A stretch of DNA of 64,000 nt, taken from positions 310,001 to 374,000 of the forward strand of contig NZ_WHOM01000067.1 in NCBI RefSeq assembly GCF_009739465.1, in the 5' to 3' direction. The notes under the pieces are model-generated. The model did not search any database. It had not been told where the DNA came from and worked only from the letters and a program-made list of their open reading frames with translations. This document shows positions 50,151 through 57,525 of this stretch, in pieces. The first letter of the stretch is position 1. Every line of letters starts with the position of its first letter. The translations under genes and the position numbers were made by a program. The DNA comes from Streptomyces apocyni. Lineage in GTDB: Bacteria; Actinomycetota; Actinomycetes; Streptomycetales; Streptomycetaceae.

Positions 50151-50501
50151 GTGACAGCTACCCAACCAATCGTCGTCGCCCTCGGCCCCCGCGTCTCCCC
50201 GGCCGAGGTGCCCCTGCTGTGCGAGCGGGTGAGAGCGGCACTGGAGCACTCCGGCGCCGACGAACTCATCTGCGACGCCGCGGCCGTCTCCGAACCCAAC
50301 CTGGCCGCCGTGGACGCCCTCGCCCGGCTACGGATCACCACCCGCACGGCCGGGGCGAGGATGCGCGTCCGCGACCCCAGCACCCGGCTCTGCGAGTTGC
50401 TGCTCCTAGTGGGACTTGTCGAGGTGCTGGGGGAGGTCGAACATCGGGAACCAGCGGTCGGTGTCCAGGAAGTTGGTGATCTCGACGATCCTTCCCCCTG
50501 A
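50151..50501 (+). CDS. STAS-domain protein (anti-sigma factor antagonist-like)
   Basis: The protein has about 116 residues. It begins VTATQPIVVALGPRVSPAE and shows the STAS-type pattern CERVRAALEHSGADELICDA followed by SEPNLAAVDALARLRITTRT. The usual phosphorylatable Ser of SpoIIAA is not clearly placed: EPNLAAVDALARL lacks it. The GTG at 50151 has no ribosome-binding site and lies directly after the deoA terminator, so it may be leaderless. Its last 96 bases are antisense to the sigma-factor gene, and the final ~20 residues (EVEHREPAVGVQEVGDLDDP) may be non-native. Confidence 0.6.
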   Translation: MTATQPIVVALGPRVSPAEVPLLCERVRAALEHSGADELICDAAAVSEPNLAAVDALARLRITTRTAGARMRVRDPSTRLCELLLLVGLVEVLGEVEHREPAVGVQEVGDLDDPSP

Positions 50502-51392
50502 CATCTCGACGACCTGGAGCGCCCACGGCTCGTACCGCCCGGGTGTCTCGGTCGGGTGGTACTGGCCGAAGGCCGGCGTGCCGTTCGCCACCGTCGGGAC
50601 CAGCAGGGAGCCGCGGCAGACCGCGCCATGGCCGAGCATCCAGCCGGTGATGTTGTCGTACCCCGTGAGCCACAGGTCGTAGGGCGGCATGGACAGTACG
50701 GCGTCCTCGTGCAGCAGCGAGGTCAGGGCGTCCATGTCGTAGCCCTCGAAGGCCGCGACATAGCGGTCGAGGAGTTTCTTCTGATCCTCGTCCAGCGGGT
50801 CGGCGAGGTCCGTCTCGCGCATCTCCCGCTCGCCGATGGTGGCCCGCGCCCGTTGCAAGGCGCTGTTGACCGAGGCGACCGAGGTGTCGAGCAGCTCGGC
50901 GACCTCGCTGGCCTTCCAGGCCAGCACCTCGCGCAGGATGAGCACCGCACGCTGCTTGGCGGGCAGATGCTGTAGCGCCGCCACAAAGGCGAGCCGCACC
51001 GACTCGCGCGCCACCGCCGTCTCCGCCGGGTCGGCGGTGGACGGCAGCACCCGGCCGTCCGGCACCGGCTCCAGCCAGGTGATCTCGGAGCGCTCACTGA
51101 GCACCGCGGCGGCGACCGGCTGCGCTGCGGTCAGGTCCATCGGCCGGGCGCGCTTGTTGCCCGCGTTCAGCATGTCCAGGCAGACGTTGGTGGCGATGCG
51201 GTACAGCCAGGAACGCAGGGACGAGCGCCCTTCGAAGCGGTCGTACGCCCGCCACGCGCGGACGAAGGTGTCCTGCACCGCGTCCTCGGCCTCGAAGCCG
51301 GAGCCGAGCATGCGGTAGCAGTACCCCGTCAGCTCGGTCCTGTGCTTCTCCAGGCCCGCGTCCAGATCGGTTTTCGTCGCGCTGTCACTCAT
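50406..51392 (-). CDS. ECF sigma factor with C-terminal SnoaL-like domain (SigG-type)
   Basis: The protein has 328 residues. Region 2 is ELTGYCYRMLGSGFEAEDAV followed by FVRAWRAYDRFEGRSSLRSW; region 4 is LPAKQRAVLILREVLAWKAS. After a linker, a SnoaL_2/NTF2-like domain runs from about residue 205: LLDRYVAAFEGYDMDALTSL, MPPYDLWLTGYDNITGWMLG and a closing VEMSGGRIVEITNFLDT. Such sigma factors lack an anti-sigma gene, and the extra domain controls activity. The ATG at 51392 has AGGGGTG upstream. Its 3' end is antisense to the STAS gene. Confidence 0.9.
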   Translation of the reverse strand: MSDSATKTDLDAGLEKHRTELTGYCYRMLGSGFEAEDAVQDTFVRAWRAYDRFEGRSSLRSWLYRIATNVCLDMLNAGNKRARPMDLTAAQPVAAAVLSERSEITWLEPVPDGRVLPSTADPAETAVARESVRLAFVAALQHLPAKQRAVLILREVLAWKASEVAELLDTSVASVNSALQRARATIGEREMRETDLADPLDEDQKKLLDRYVAAFEGYDMDALTSLLHEDAVLSMPPYDLWLTGYDNITGWMLGHGAVCRGSLLVPTVANGTPAFGQYHPTETPGRYEPWALQVVEMSGGRIVEITNFLDTDRWFPMFDLPQHLDKSH

Positions 51393-51471
51393 CGGTCCAC
51401 ACCCCTGCCGAGCCTCCGAAACCAACACCTCGGAAGCTACCGCACCCCACTGACAATGGCGCCCGAAGAAC

Positions 51472-52026
51472 TCAGCGGCCCGTCCCACCAGCGGCGGAAG
51501 CCCTATGCCTGGCGCGCACCGCGAGCAGCGTCCCGCCCTCACCCAGGGGCCGCCGCACCGCCGTGGCCCGGAATCCGCCGTCCCGGAGCCGCCCGAGCAC
51601 CGCCGACTCCAGCGGACCGACGGCCCGCCCGCGAGGCGGCGCGAAGCACAGCAGCACCTGCCCGTCCGGCTCCAGGAGCCGGCCGATGGCAGCCACCTCC
51701 CGCGTCGCGGGCCCGGTCCAGAAGAGGTTGACGTCACTGGCCAGGATCTTGTCGTACGTCCCCAGCGACGCCGGGTCCACATCGGCCAGCGCCAGCTGCC
51801 GGAACTCGGCCCGTCCGGCGTCCACCACCGCCGCGTTGCGCGCCCGGGCGGCGGCGATCGCGGCGGCCGACCGGTCGATAGCCACCAGCTGCCCGTCCCC
51901 GCCCGTGAGCCGCTCACAGATCAGCGCGGCGGCGACCCCACGCCCGCAGCCGACCTCCAGAATCCGCTCGTCCGCCCGCACACCCAGCAGCTCGACCGCC
52001 ACCGACAACCGCTCAGGAACCCGCAT
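51472..52026 (-). CDS. Small SAM-dependent methyltransferase
   Basis: The protein has 184 residues. Motif I is ERILEVGCGRGVAAALICER, motif II QLVAIDRSAAAIAAARAR, and motif IV is around YDKILASDVNLFWTGPATRE. GAGAAGG precedes the ATG. It starts 18 bases after the MFS exporter gene on the same strand and is probably cotranscribed. The substrate is unknown. Confidence 0.8.
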   Translation of the reverse strand: MRVPERLSVAVELLGVRADERILEVGCGRGVAAALICERLTGGDGQLVAIDRSAAAIAAARARNAAVVDAGRAEFRQLALADVDPASLGTYDKILASDVNLFWTGPATREVAAIGRLLEPDGQVLLCFAPPRGRAVGPLESAVLGRLRDGGFRATAVRRPLGEGGTLLAVRARHRASAAGGTGR

Positions 52027-52044
52027 GCACCTTCTCTAGCGGGA

Positions 52045-53367
52045 TTACGCGTGCGAGGCCAGCACCGGCCGCTGACCGGCCCGCGCCCGCGCCCGTGCCG
52101 CGTGCGCGCGCTCCACCCGTGCCGCATGGGTGCCGTACAGCGTCACCGACACCACCCCGAGCACCGCCACCAGGCCCAGCAGCACCGTGCCCTGCCAGCC
52201 CAGGGTGTGGAAGGCGACCGCGCCGAGTATGCCGCCCACGCTGCTGCCCAGGTAGTACGCCGACTGATAGAGAGCCGACGCCTGCGCCCGCCCCACCTCG
52301 GCCGTCCGGCTCACCGCGGAGGACGCGACCGTATGCCCGGCGAAGAACCCGGCGGTGATCAGCACCAGCCCCGCCAGCACCAGGGCCAGCACATCGGCGA
52401 GCGACAGCAGCAGCCCGGCGGTCGTCGTACCCACCGCCAGATACAGCGCCCCGCGCCGCCCGATCCGCGCGACCAGCTGTCCGGCCGCGGCCGATGACAC
52501 CGTACCGACCAGGTAGATCAGGAAGATCGAGCCGACGATTCCCTGCGGCAGCGAGAACGGCTCGTCGACGAGCCGGTATCCGATCACCGTGTAGACGGCG
52601 CCGAAGACCACCATGAACAGCGCCCCGATGACGTACAGACGGCACAGCAGCGGATTGGCCAGGTGCCCGCGTACGGTCCGTGCCAGCTCCCGGGGCCGCA
52701 GCGAACCGGCCGTGAAGTGCTGGGGCCGGGGCAGCAGGACGCGGAACAGGACCGCGCACACCAGCGCCATCAGACCCACGGCGGCGAGCCCCGCCCGCCA
52801 CCCCCAGGCCTGCGCGACCCAGCCGGTCAGCACCCGGCCGCTCATCCCGCCGATGCTGTTGCCCGCGACGAAGAGTCCGATCGCCGCGACCAGCGCCTTG
52901 GGCCGTACCTCCTCGGCCAGATACGCCATCGCCGACGCGGGCAGCCCCGCCAGCGCCGCACCCTGCACCGCCCGCAGGCCCACCAGCCAGCCCAGGCTGG
53001 GCGCGAACGGGATGAGCAGCCCGACCACCACGGCGACCGCCAGCGAAACCGTCATCAGCGTCCGCCGCCCGAACCGCTCGGAGAGCGCGCTCAGCGGCAG
53101 GACGCACAGCGCGAGCGCCCCCGTGGCGGCGGAGACCGTCCAGCTCGCGGTGTCGGCCGTGACGGCGAACTCGGCGGAGATCAGGGGCAGTAGCGCCTGC
53201 GTGGAGTACAGCACCGCGAAGGTGGCGAGCCCCGCGGCGAACAGCGCGAGGTTCATCCGGAGGTAACCGGCCCCGCCCGGTGCCAGGCGAGAGTCAAAGG
53301 GAGCAGAGGAATCGGAGGCAGGGGCGTCCGCGTGCCTTGCGAACGCCCTGCTACTGGCAGGAGGCAT
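52045..53367 (-). CDS. MFS transporter (12 helices)
   Basis: The protein has up to 440 residues and 12 membrane helices. The motif A-like loop is LSERFGRRTLMTVSLAVAVV, and FVAGNSIGGMSGRVLTGWVA is the motif C-like region typical of exporters. The arrangement divergent from a LysR regulator fits the YnfM-like family of drug or metabolite exporters. The ATG at 53367 has no good ribosome-binding site and lies only 26 bases from the LysR start, so translation may begin at the in-frame ATG at about 53256. Confidence 0.85.
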   Translation of the reverse strand: MPPASSRAFARHADAPASDSSAPFDSRLAPGGAGYLRMNLALFAAGLATFAVLYSTQALLPLISAEFAVTADTASWTVSAATGALALCVLPLSALSERFGRRTLMTVSLAVAVVVGLLIPFAPSLGWLVGLRAVQGAALAGLPASAMAYLAEEVRPKALVAAIGLFVAGNSIGGMSGRVLTGWVAQAWGWRAGLAAVGLMALVCAVLFRVLLPRPQHFTAGSLRPRELARTVRGHLANPLLCRLYVIGALFMVVFGAVYTVIGYRLVDEPFSLPQGIVGSIFLIYLVGTVSSAAAGQLVARIGRRGALYLAVGTTTAGLLLSLADVLALVLAGLVLITAGFFAGHTVASSAVSRTAEVGRAQASALYQSAYYLGSSVGGILGAVAFHTLGWQGTVLLGLVAVLGVVSVTLYGTHAARVERAHAARARARAGQRPVLASHA

Positions 53368-53378
53368 GCTTTGAATCT

Positions 53379-53387
53379 AAGGAGGTG
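53379..53387 (+). promoter_or_regulatory. Near-perfect ribosome-binding site of the LysR gene
   Basis: AAGGAGGTG is almost a full complement of the 16S rRNA tail and lies six bases before the ATG at 53394. It decides the start of the LysR gene and places it within 26 bases of the divergent MFS gene. Confidence 0.85.
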
Positions 53388-53393
53388 CAGTTC

Positions 53394-54464
53394 ATGCGTC
53401 CAATGCATAAACAGGCCATAATCAATCCCATGGCGCATGACCGCAGCACACGCCCCACACGACCCCCTTTTGTTGAGGCGAAAAACTATCCCAGCGACCC
53501 CAGCGACCCCAGCGACCCCAGCGACCTGAGCGACCTGAGTCCCGACTCCTGGTCCGCCCTCCTCGCCCCCCGCCTCGCGTACTTCGCCGCCGTGGCCCGT
53601 ACCGAACACGTCACGCGCGCCGCGCAGCAGCTGGGCATCCCGCAGTCCACGCTCTCCCGCGCCCTGGCCAGGCTCGAACAGGACCTCGGCGTCGACCTGT
53701 TCGCCCGCCGCGGCCGCACCCTGTCGCTCACGGCGGCGGGCCGCACCTTCCTGGCCTCCGTCGAGCGGTCACTCGGCGAGATCGACCGCTCCGCTGACGA
53801 CGTACGCGCGGACGCGGACCCCGCCACCGGGAAGGTCGCCTTCGGCTTCCTGCACACCATGGGCTCCGAAGCGGTCCCCGAACTCATCCGGGCCTTTCGT
53901 GTGGACCACCCCCGGGTGCGCTTCAGCCTCGTCCAGAACTACGGCGAGTGGATGATCGAACGCCTCCGCACCGGCGAACTCGACCTCTGCCTGACCTCGC
54001 CGGTCCCCGACGCCCCGGACCTGGTCGCCCGACGGCTGGCCGAGCAGCGCCTGAACCTGGTCGTCCCCGCCGACCACCGGCTGGCCACGCGCAAGCGCAT
54101 CCGGCTCGCCGAGGCCGCCGACGAAGCGTTCGTCACCCTCGAACCCCCTTACGGGCTGCGCCGCATCGCCGACGCGCTGTGCGCCGAGGCCGGGTTCCGC
54201 CCACGGGTCGCCTTCGAGGGCGAGGACGCGGAGACCCTGCGCGGGCTGGTCGCGGCGGGGCTCGGGGTGGCGCTGCTGCCCCCTCCGGCGTTCGCCCGGC
54301 CCGGGGTGGTCGAACTCGCGGTGACGGCGCCGCGGGCGGTGCGCGAGATCGGCGTCGCCTGGCTGGCGGGCCATCCCGACACCCCACCCGTAGCGGCCTT
54401 CAAGCGCTTCCTGCTCACCCGCAAGGGCACGATCGCCGCCCCCGCGGGCTCCCTCCTCCCGTAG
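53394..54464 (+). CDS. LysR-family transcriptional regulator
   Basis: The protein has 356 residues, about 50 more than usual, because of an N-terminal extension. The extension ends in a Ser-Asp-Pro repeat (PSDPSDPSDPSDLSDLSPD). The winged helix-turn-helix is LAYFAAVARTEHVTRAAQQL followed by GIPQSTLSRALARLEQDLGV. The effector-binding half contains FGFLHTMGSEAVPELIRAFR and LVAAGLGVALLPPPAFARPG. It should control the divergent MFS exporter and itself in response to a small molecule. Confidence 0.9.
   Translation: MRPMHKQAIINPMAHDRSTRPTRPPFVEAKNYPSDPSDPSDPSDLSDLSPDSWSALLAPRLAYFAAVARTEHVTRAAQQLGIPQSTLSRALARLEQDLGVDLFARRGRTLSLTAAGRTFLASVERSLGEIDRSADDVRADADPATGKVAFGFLHTMGSEAVPELIRAFRVDHPRVRFSLVQNYGEWMIERLRTGELDLCLTSPVPDAPDLVARRLAEQRLNLVVPADHRLATRKRIRLAEAADEAFVTLEPPYGLRRIADALCAEAGFRPRVAFEGEDAETLRGLVAAGLGVALLPPPAFARPGVVELAVTAPRAVREIGVAWLAGHPDTPPVAAFKRFLLTRKGTIAAPAGSLLP
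53493..53537. repeat. Five 9-bp repeats encoding Ser-Asp-Pro/Leu
   Basis: AGCGACCCC occurs three times and AGCGACCTG twice in tandem inside the N-terminal extension of the LysR gene. As with the 9-bp tract at 38385, length change would stay in frame. Confidence 0.9.
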
Positions 54465-54477
54465 GGCCTGTCCGGCG

Positions 54478-55377
54478 CTACCTGCGCAACGCCCGCCCGA
54501 ACCCCGCCGCCAACGGCATCCGCAGCCCCAGCGGCGGTGGCGCCGCGAGCGCGTCGGCGACGGGCCGCGAGAAGCCCCGCTCGTACAGCGACCCCTGTAC
54601 GAAGTCGGTCACCAGCGCCAGCACCTCGTCCCGGTGCTGACGCAGCCGGTGTCCGTCCGTGTGCACCTCGAACCGGCACACCTCGCCGTTGACCTTCTTC
54701 GCTCGCTCCGCCAGCCGGAAGGACAGCTCCGGATCGCTCCGCGTGTCAACCGTCCCGTGCACGATCAGCACCCGCCGTCCACGCAACTGCCCCACCGGCT
54801 CCGCCACGGGCTCCCGCGCCGACGCGCCCTCGTCGCCCGCATCGCTCGCGCCGCCCGCATCGCTCGCGCCGCCCGGAAGCCAGGGCGCCAGCGCCACCAC
54901 GGAGTGCACGGCGGGGTGTCCTGCCGCGTGCAGCGCCGCCCGGCCGCCCATGCCGACCCCGACGAGGCACACCGGAACGTCCCCGTACCGGCGTACGACC
55001 TCGTCCACAGCCCACTCCGCGTCCCGCGCAGGCCCCGCCTCCGGGCCGTTCCACCCACGACACCGGTAGCGCACCACATGCGCGACCAGCCCCGACCCGG
55101 GTTCCGCCCCCGCCCCCGACCCCGACCCTGACCCGGGCCCCGACCTCGACCCCGATGCGGACCCCGACCCCACTCCGGGCCACGCCCCCGACCCCCGTAC
55201 CACCCGCCGCGCCACACCCCACGCCCCCGCCAGGGCCACCGAAGACGCTCGCCGCGCCGACACCTCAGCGCCGCCGGGCAGCACCAGCACCACCCCGTTG
55301 ACCCCGGACCCTGCCGCCCTGCCGCCCAGAACCCGCCCAAGTCGGGCATCACGTACCGGTGTTGCTTGCTGCGCCAT
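54478..55377 (-). CDS. Alpha/beta-hydrolase-like protein lacking the nucleophile serine
   Basis: The protein has 299 residues and a dienelactone-hydrolase-like fold: VNGVVLVLPGGAEVS, then RDAEWAVDEVVRRYGDVPVC, SVVALAPWLPGGAS, VLIVHGTVDTRSDPELSF (acid residue region) and FEVHTDGHRLRQH (catalytic-His region). At the nucleophile elbow it reads VCLVGVGMGGRAAL where active enzymes have GxSxG; the Ser is replaced by Gly. A 30-residue Gly/Ser/Ala linker (GSGSASGSRSGPGSGSG) interrupts the domain. It may be inactive or use different chemistry. It is divergent from the adenosine deaminase gene. Confidence 0.75.
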   Translation of the reverse strand: MAQQATPVRDARLGRVLGGRAAGSGVNGVVLVLPGGAEVSARRASSVALAGAWGVARRVVRGSGAWPGVGSGSASGSRSGPGSGSGSGAGAEPGSGLVAHVVRYRCRGWNGPEAGPARDAEWAVDEVVRRYGDVPVCLVGVGMGGRAALHAAGHPAVHSVVALAPWLPGGASDAGGASDAGDEGASAREPVAEPVGQLRGRRVLIVHGTVDTRSDPELSFRLAERAKKVNGEVCRFEVHTDGHRLRQHRDEVLALVTDFVQGSLYERGFSRPVADALAAPPPLGLRMPLAAGFGRALRR

Positions 55378-55472
55378 GACAGCAGAGTCTCAGAACCCCA
55401 GATGTACGGAGCCGGGCCGCGGGGTCACTGTTGGGTATCGACACGGAGCCGCCCCGCCGTCGCAGGCGCGCT

Positions 55473-55484
55473 CTACGCGCGTAG
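55473..55484 (+). promoter_or_regulatory. Perfect 12-bp palindrome CTACGCGCGTAG upstream of adenosine deaminase
   Basis: The palindrome is 16 bases before the ATG of the adenosine deaminase gene, where it would overlap the transcription start or leader. It is followed by GGCGGTAGAG, which repeats its half-site. The same palindrome precedes the nucleoside transporter operon. Confidence 0.7.
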
Positions 55485-55500
55485 GCGGTAGAGTGCGCCA

Positions 55501-56676
55501 ATGACGAGCCAGACCAGGAGCCAGGCCAGCCAGAGCGCTCCCACCCCGACCCCGGACCAGATCCGCCGCGCACCCAAGGTGCTGCTGCACGACCACCTTG
55601 ACGGTGGCCTCCGCCCCGGGACGATCATCGACATCGCCCGCGAGACGGGCTATCAGGGTCTCCCCGAGACCGAGCCCGACAAGCTCGGCACCTGGTTCAG
55701 GGACGCCGCCGACTCCGGCTCCCTGGAGCGCTACCTGGAGACGTTCTCGCACACCTGCGCCGTCATGCAGACCAAGGAAGCCCTCTACCGGGTAGCCGCG
55801 GAGTGCGCCGAGGACCTCGCCGAAGACGGCGTCGTCTACGCCGAGATCCGGTACGCCCCCGAGCAGCACCTGGAGAACGGCCTCACTCTCGAAGAGGTCG
55901 TCGAGGCGGTCAACGACGGCTTCCGCGAGGGCGAGCGCCGCGCCAAGGCCAGCGGCCACCGCATCCGCGTCGGCGCCCTGCTCACCGCGATGCGGCACGC
56001 CGCCCGCGCGCTGGAGATCGCCGAACTCGCCAACCGCTACCGCGACCACGGCGTCGTGGGCTTCGACATCGCGGGCGCGGAAGCGGGCTTCCCTCCCACC
56101 CGCCACCTGGACGCCTTCGAGTACCTCAAGCGCGAGAACAACCACTTCACCATCCACGCGGGTGAGGCCTTCGGCCTGCCGTCCATTTGGCAGGCCCTCC
56201 AGTGGTGCGGCGCGGACCGCCTCGGCCACGGCGTCCGCATCATCGACGACATCGAGGTCGCCGACGACGGCACCGTGCAGCTCGGCCGCCTCGCCTCCTA
56301 CGTACGCGACAAGCGCATCCCGCTGGAGATGTGCCCGTCGTCCAACCTGCAGACGGGAGCGGCGAGCTCCTACGCCGACCACCCGCTGGGTCTGCTGCGC
56401 AAGCTGCACTTCCGCATCACGGTGAACACCGACAACCGCCTGATGTCCGGCACGAGCATGAGCCAGGAGTTCGAACACCTGATCTCGGCCTTCGGCTACA
56501 CGCTCGATGACATGCAGTGGTTCACAGTCAATGCGATGAAATCAGCATTCATTCCTTTCGATGAACGTCTCGCCATGATCAATGACGTCATCAAGCCCGG
56601 TTACGCCGAGCTCAAATCCGAGTGGCTTTTCCAGCAGACCGCCTCGACCAGCGCTTCTACCGCGATCCTGGGCTGA
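55501..56676 (+). CDS. add: Adenosine deaminase
   Basis: The protein has 391 residues. Metal-binding LLHDHLDGGLRPGTIID, substrate-binding region FTIHAGEAFGLPSIWQAL, DRLGHGVRIIDD and metal-binding NTDNRLMSGTSMSQEF are all present. It deaminates adenosine or deoxyadenosine to inosine forms. A rho-independent terminator follows. With the BMP transporter, cytidine deaminase and thymidine phosphorylase it forms a nucleoside salvage set in this region. Confidence 0.95.
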   Translation: MTSQTRSQASQSAPTPTPDQIRRAPKVLLHDHLDGGLRPGTIIDIARETGYQGLPETEPDKLGTWFRDAADSGSLERYLETFSHTCAVMQTKEALYRVAAECAEDLAEDGVVYAEIRYAPEQHLENGLTLEEVVEAVNDGFREGERRAKASGHRIRVGALLTAMRHAARALEIAELANRYRDHGVVGFDIAGAEAGFPPTRHLDAFEYLKRENNHFTIHAGEAFGLPSIWQALQWCGADRLGHGVRIIDDIEVADDGTVQLGRLASYVRDKRIPLEMCPSSNLQTGAASSYADHPLGLLRKLHFRITVNTDNRLMSGTSMSQEFEHLISAFGYTLDDMQWFTVNAMKSAFIPFDERLAMINDVIKPGYAELKSEWLFQQTASTSASTAILG

Positions 56677-56702
56677 GTCGACCGCCACCCGCACCTCACA
56701 CG

Positions 56703-56735
56703 AACGGCCGGAAGGGGAACCTTCCGGCCGTTTTG
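56703..56735 (+). terminator. Rho-independent terminator of the adenosine deaminase gene
   Basis: AACGGCCGGAAGG pairs with CCTTCCGGCCGTT (13 bp) with a GGAA tetraloop, followed by TTGT. It begins 27 bases past the stop codon. Confidence 0.92.
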
Positions 56736-56824
56736 TATGCGTTGCGAAGCTCATCGGCGCCTGGATAGCTTGCGGGACCGCGCAAAGATCCCCGAAGACC
56801 CCCGGCTCAGAGGACATATCCAAG

Positions 56825-57136
56825 ATGAAGCAGTCTGCCGCCAAGACCCTCGGTGTCGCCGCGATCGGCGCCGCGTTCGCCGCCGCCGCTGCCGGTACCG
56901 CAACGGCCGCCCCGGCGATCCCGGACGTCGCGCAGGGGCTCGGCCCCGTGTCCGGCGTACTGCCGATCGGCGACACGGCTGGGACGCTCCCGGCCGGTGC
57001 CCCCGAGGCCCTGGGTGTCGGCCAGGACGCGCTGGCGAAGGGCACTGACCCGGTCACCGGCCTGCTCGGCGGCCTCCCGCTGGAGGGTGTGGCGCCGGGC
57101 GGTCTCCCCGTCGGGACCGGTCTCCCCCTCGGCTGA
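56825..57136 (+). CDS. Small secreted Gly/Pro/Leu-rich protein (first of a pair)
   Basis: The protein has 103 residues. A Sec signal peptide (AAKTLGVAAIGAAFAAAAAG ending ATAAPA) is followed by a low-complexity mature part with repeated GLGPVSGVLPIGD, GLLGGLPLEGVAPGGLPVG. Homologues in Streptomyces are sometimes mislabelled ATP-binding, but no nucleotide motif is present. It resembles, in build, the protein at 63334. It is a possible cell-surface or aerial-growth protein, which is inference. Confidence 0.7.
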   Translation: MKQSAAKTLGVAAIGAAFAAAAAGTATAAPAIPDVAQGLGPVSGVLPIGDTAGTLPAGAPEALGVGQDALAKGTDPVTGLLGGLPLEGVAPGGLPVGTGLPLG

Positions 57137-57190
57137 CCTCCCTGGTAGACCGATCGGCACCCGGCGTACGGGCGACCGGCACCCGGCACA

Positions 57191-57228
57191 CGAACGGGGT
57201 GCGCACCACACGGTGCGCACCCCGTTCG
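57191..57228. terminator. Terminator between convergent genes, 17-bp stem
   Basis: CGAACGGGGTGCGCACC pairs perfectly with GGTGCGCACCCCGTTCG with a 4-base loop, between the small secreted protein gene and the convergent PspC gene. Confidence 0.9.
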
Positions 57229-57251
57229 CCGTGTACGCGGCGGTTGGCGGT

Positions 57252-57458
57252 TCACCAGCTCGCGGCGGCCGGCTCCGGCTTCTCGTTCGGGATCATGATC
57301 CACATCGCGAGGTAGATCAGAAACTGTGGTCCTGGCAGCAGGCAGGACACCACGAAGATCACCCGCATCGTGGTCGCCGAGGTGCCGAAGCGCCGTGCCA
57401 GCGCCGCGCACACTCCGCCAATCATCCGTCCGTTCTGGGGGCGGGCAAGTGCCGTCAT
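57252..57458 (-). CDS. PspC-domain small membrane protein
   Basis: The protein has 68 residues: RPQNGRMIGGVCAALARRFG, then a membrane helix FVVSCLLPGPQFLIYLAMWI ending MIPNEKPEP. This is a stand-alone PspC domain, a stress-linked inner-membrane module; the direct role in actinomycetes is unclear. GAAGGAG precedes the ATG at 57458; the longer frame upstream is not coding. Confidence 0.88.
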   Translation of the reverse strand: MTALARPQNGRMIGGVCAALARRFGTSATTMRVIFVVSCLLPGPQFLIYLAMWIMIPNEKPEPAAASW

Positions 57459-57525
57459 GGTCGCTCCTTCACGCGGTGTCTGATGTTTTCCACCGTACGA
57501 GCGCGAAGGGGGCCAAAGCGTCCCG

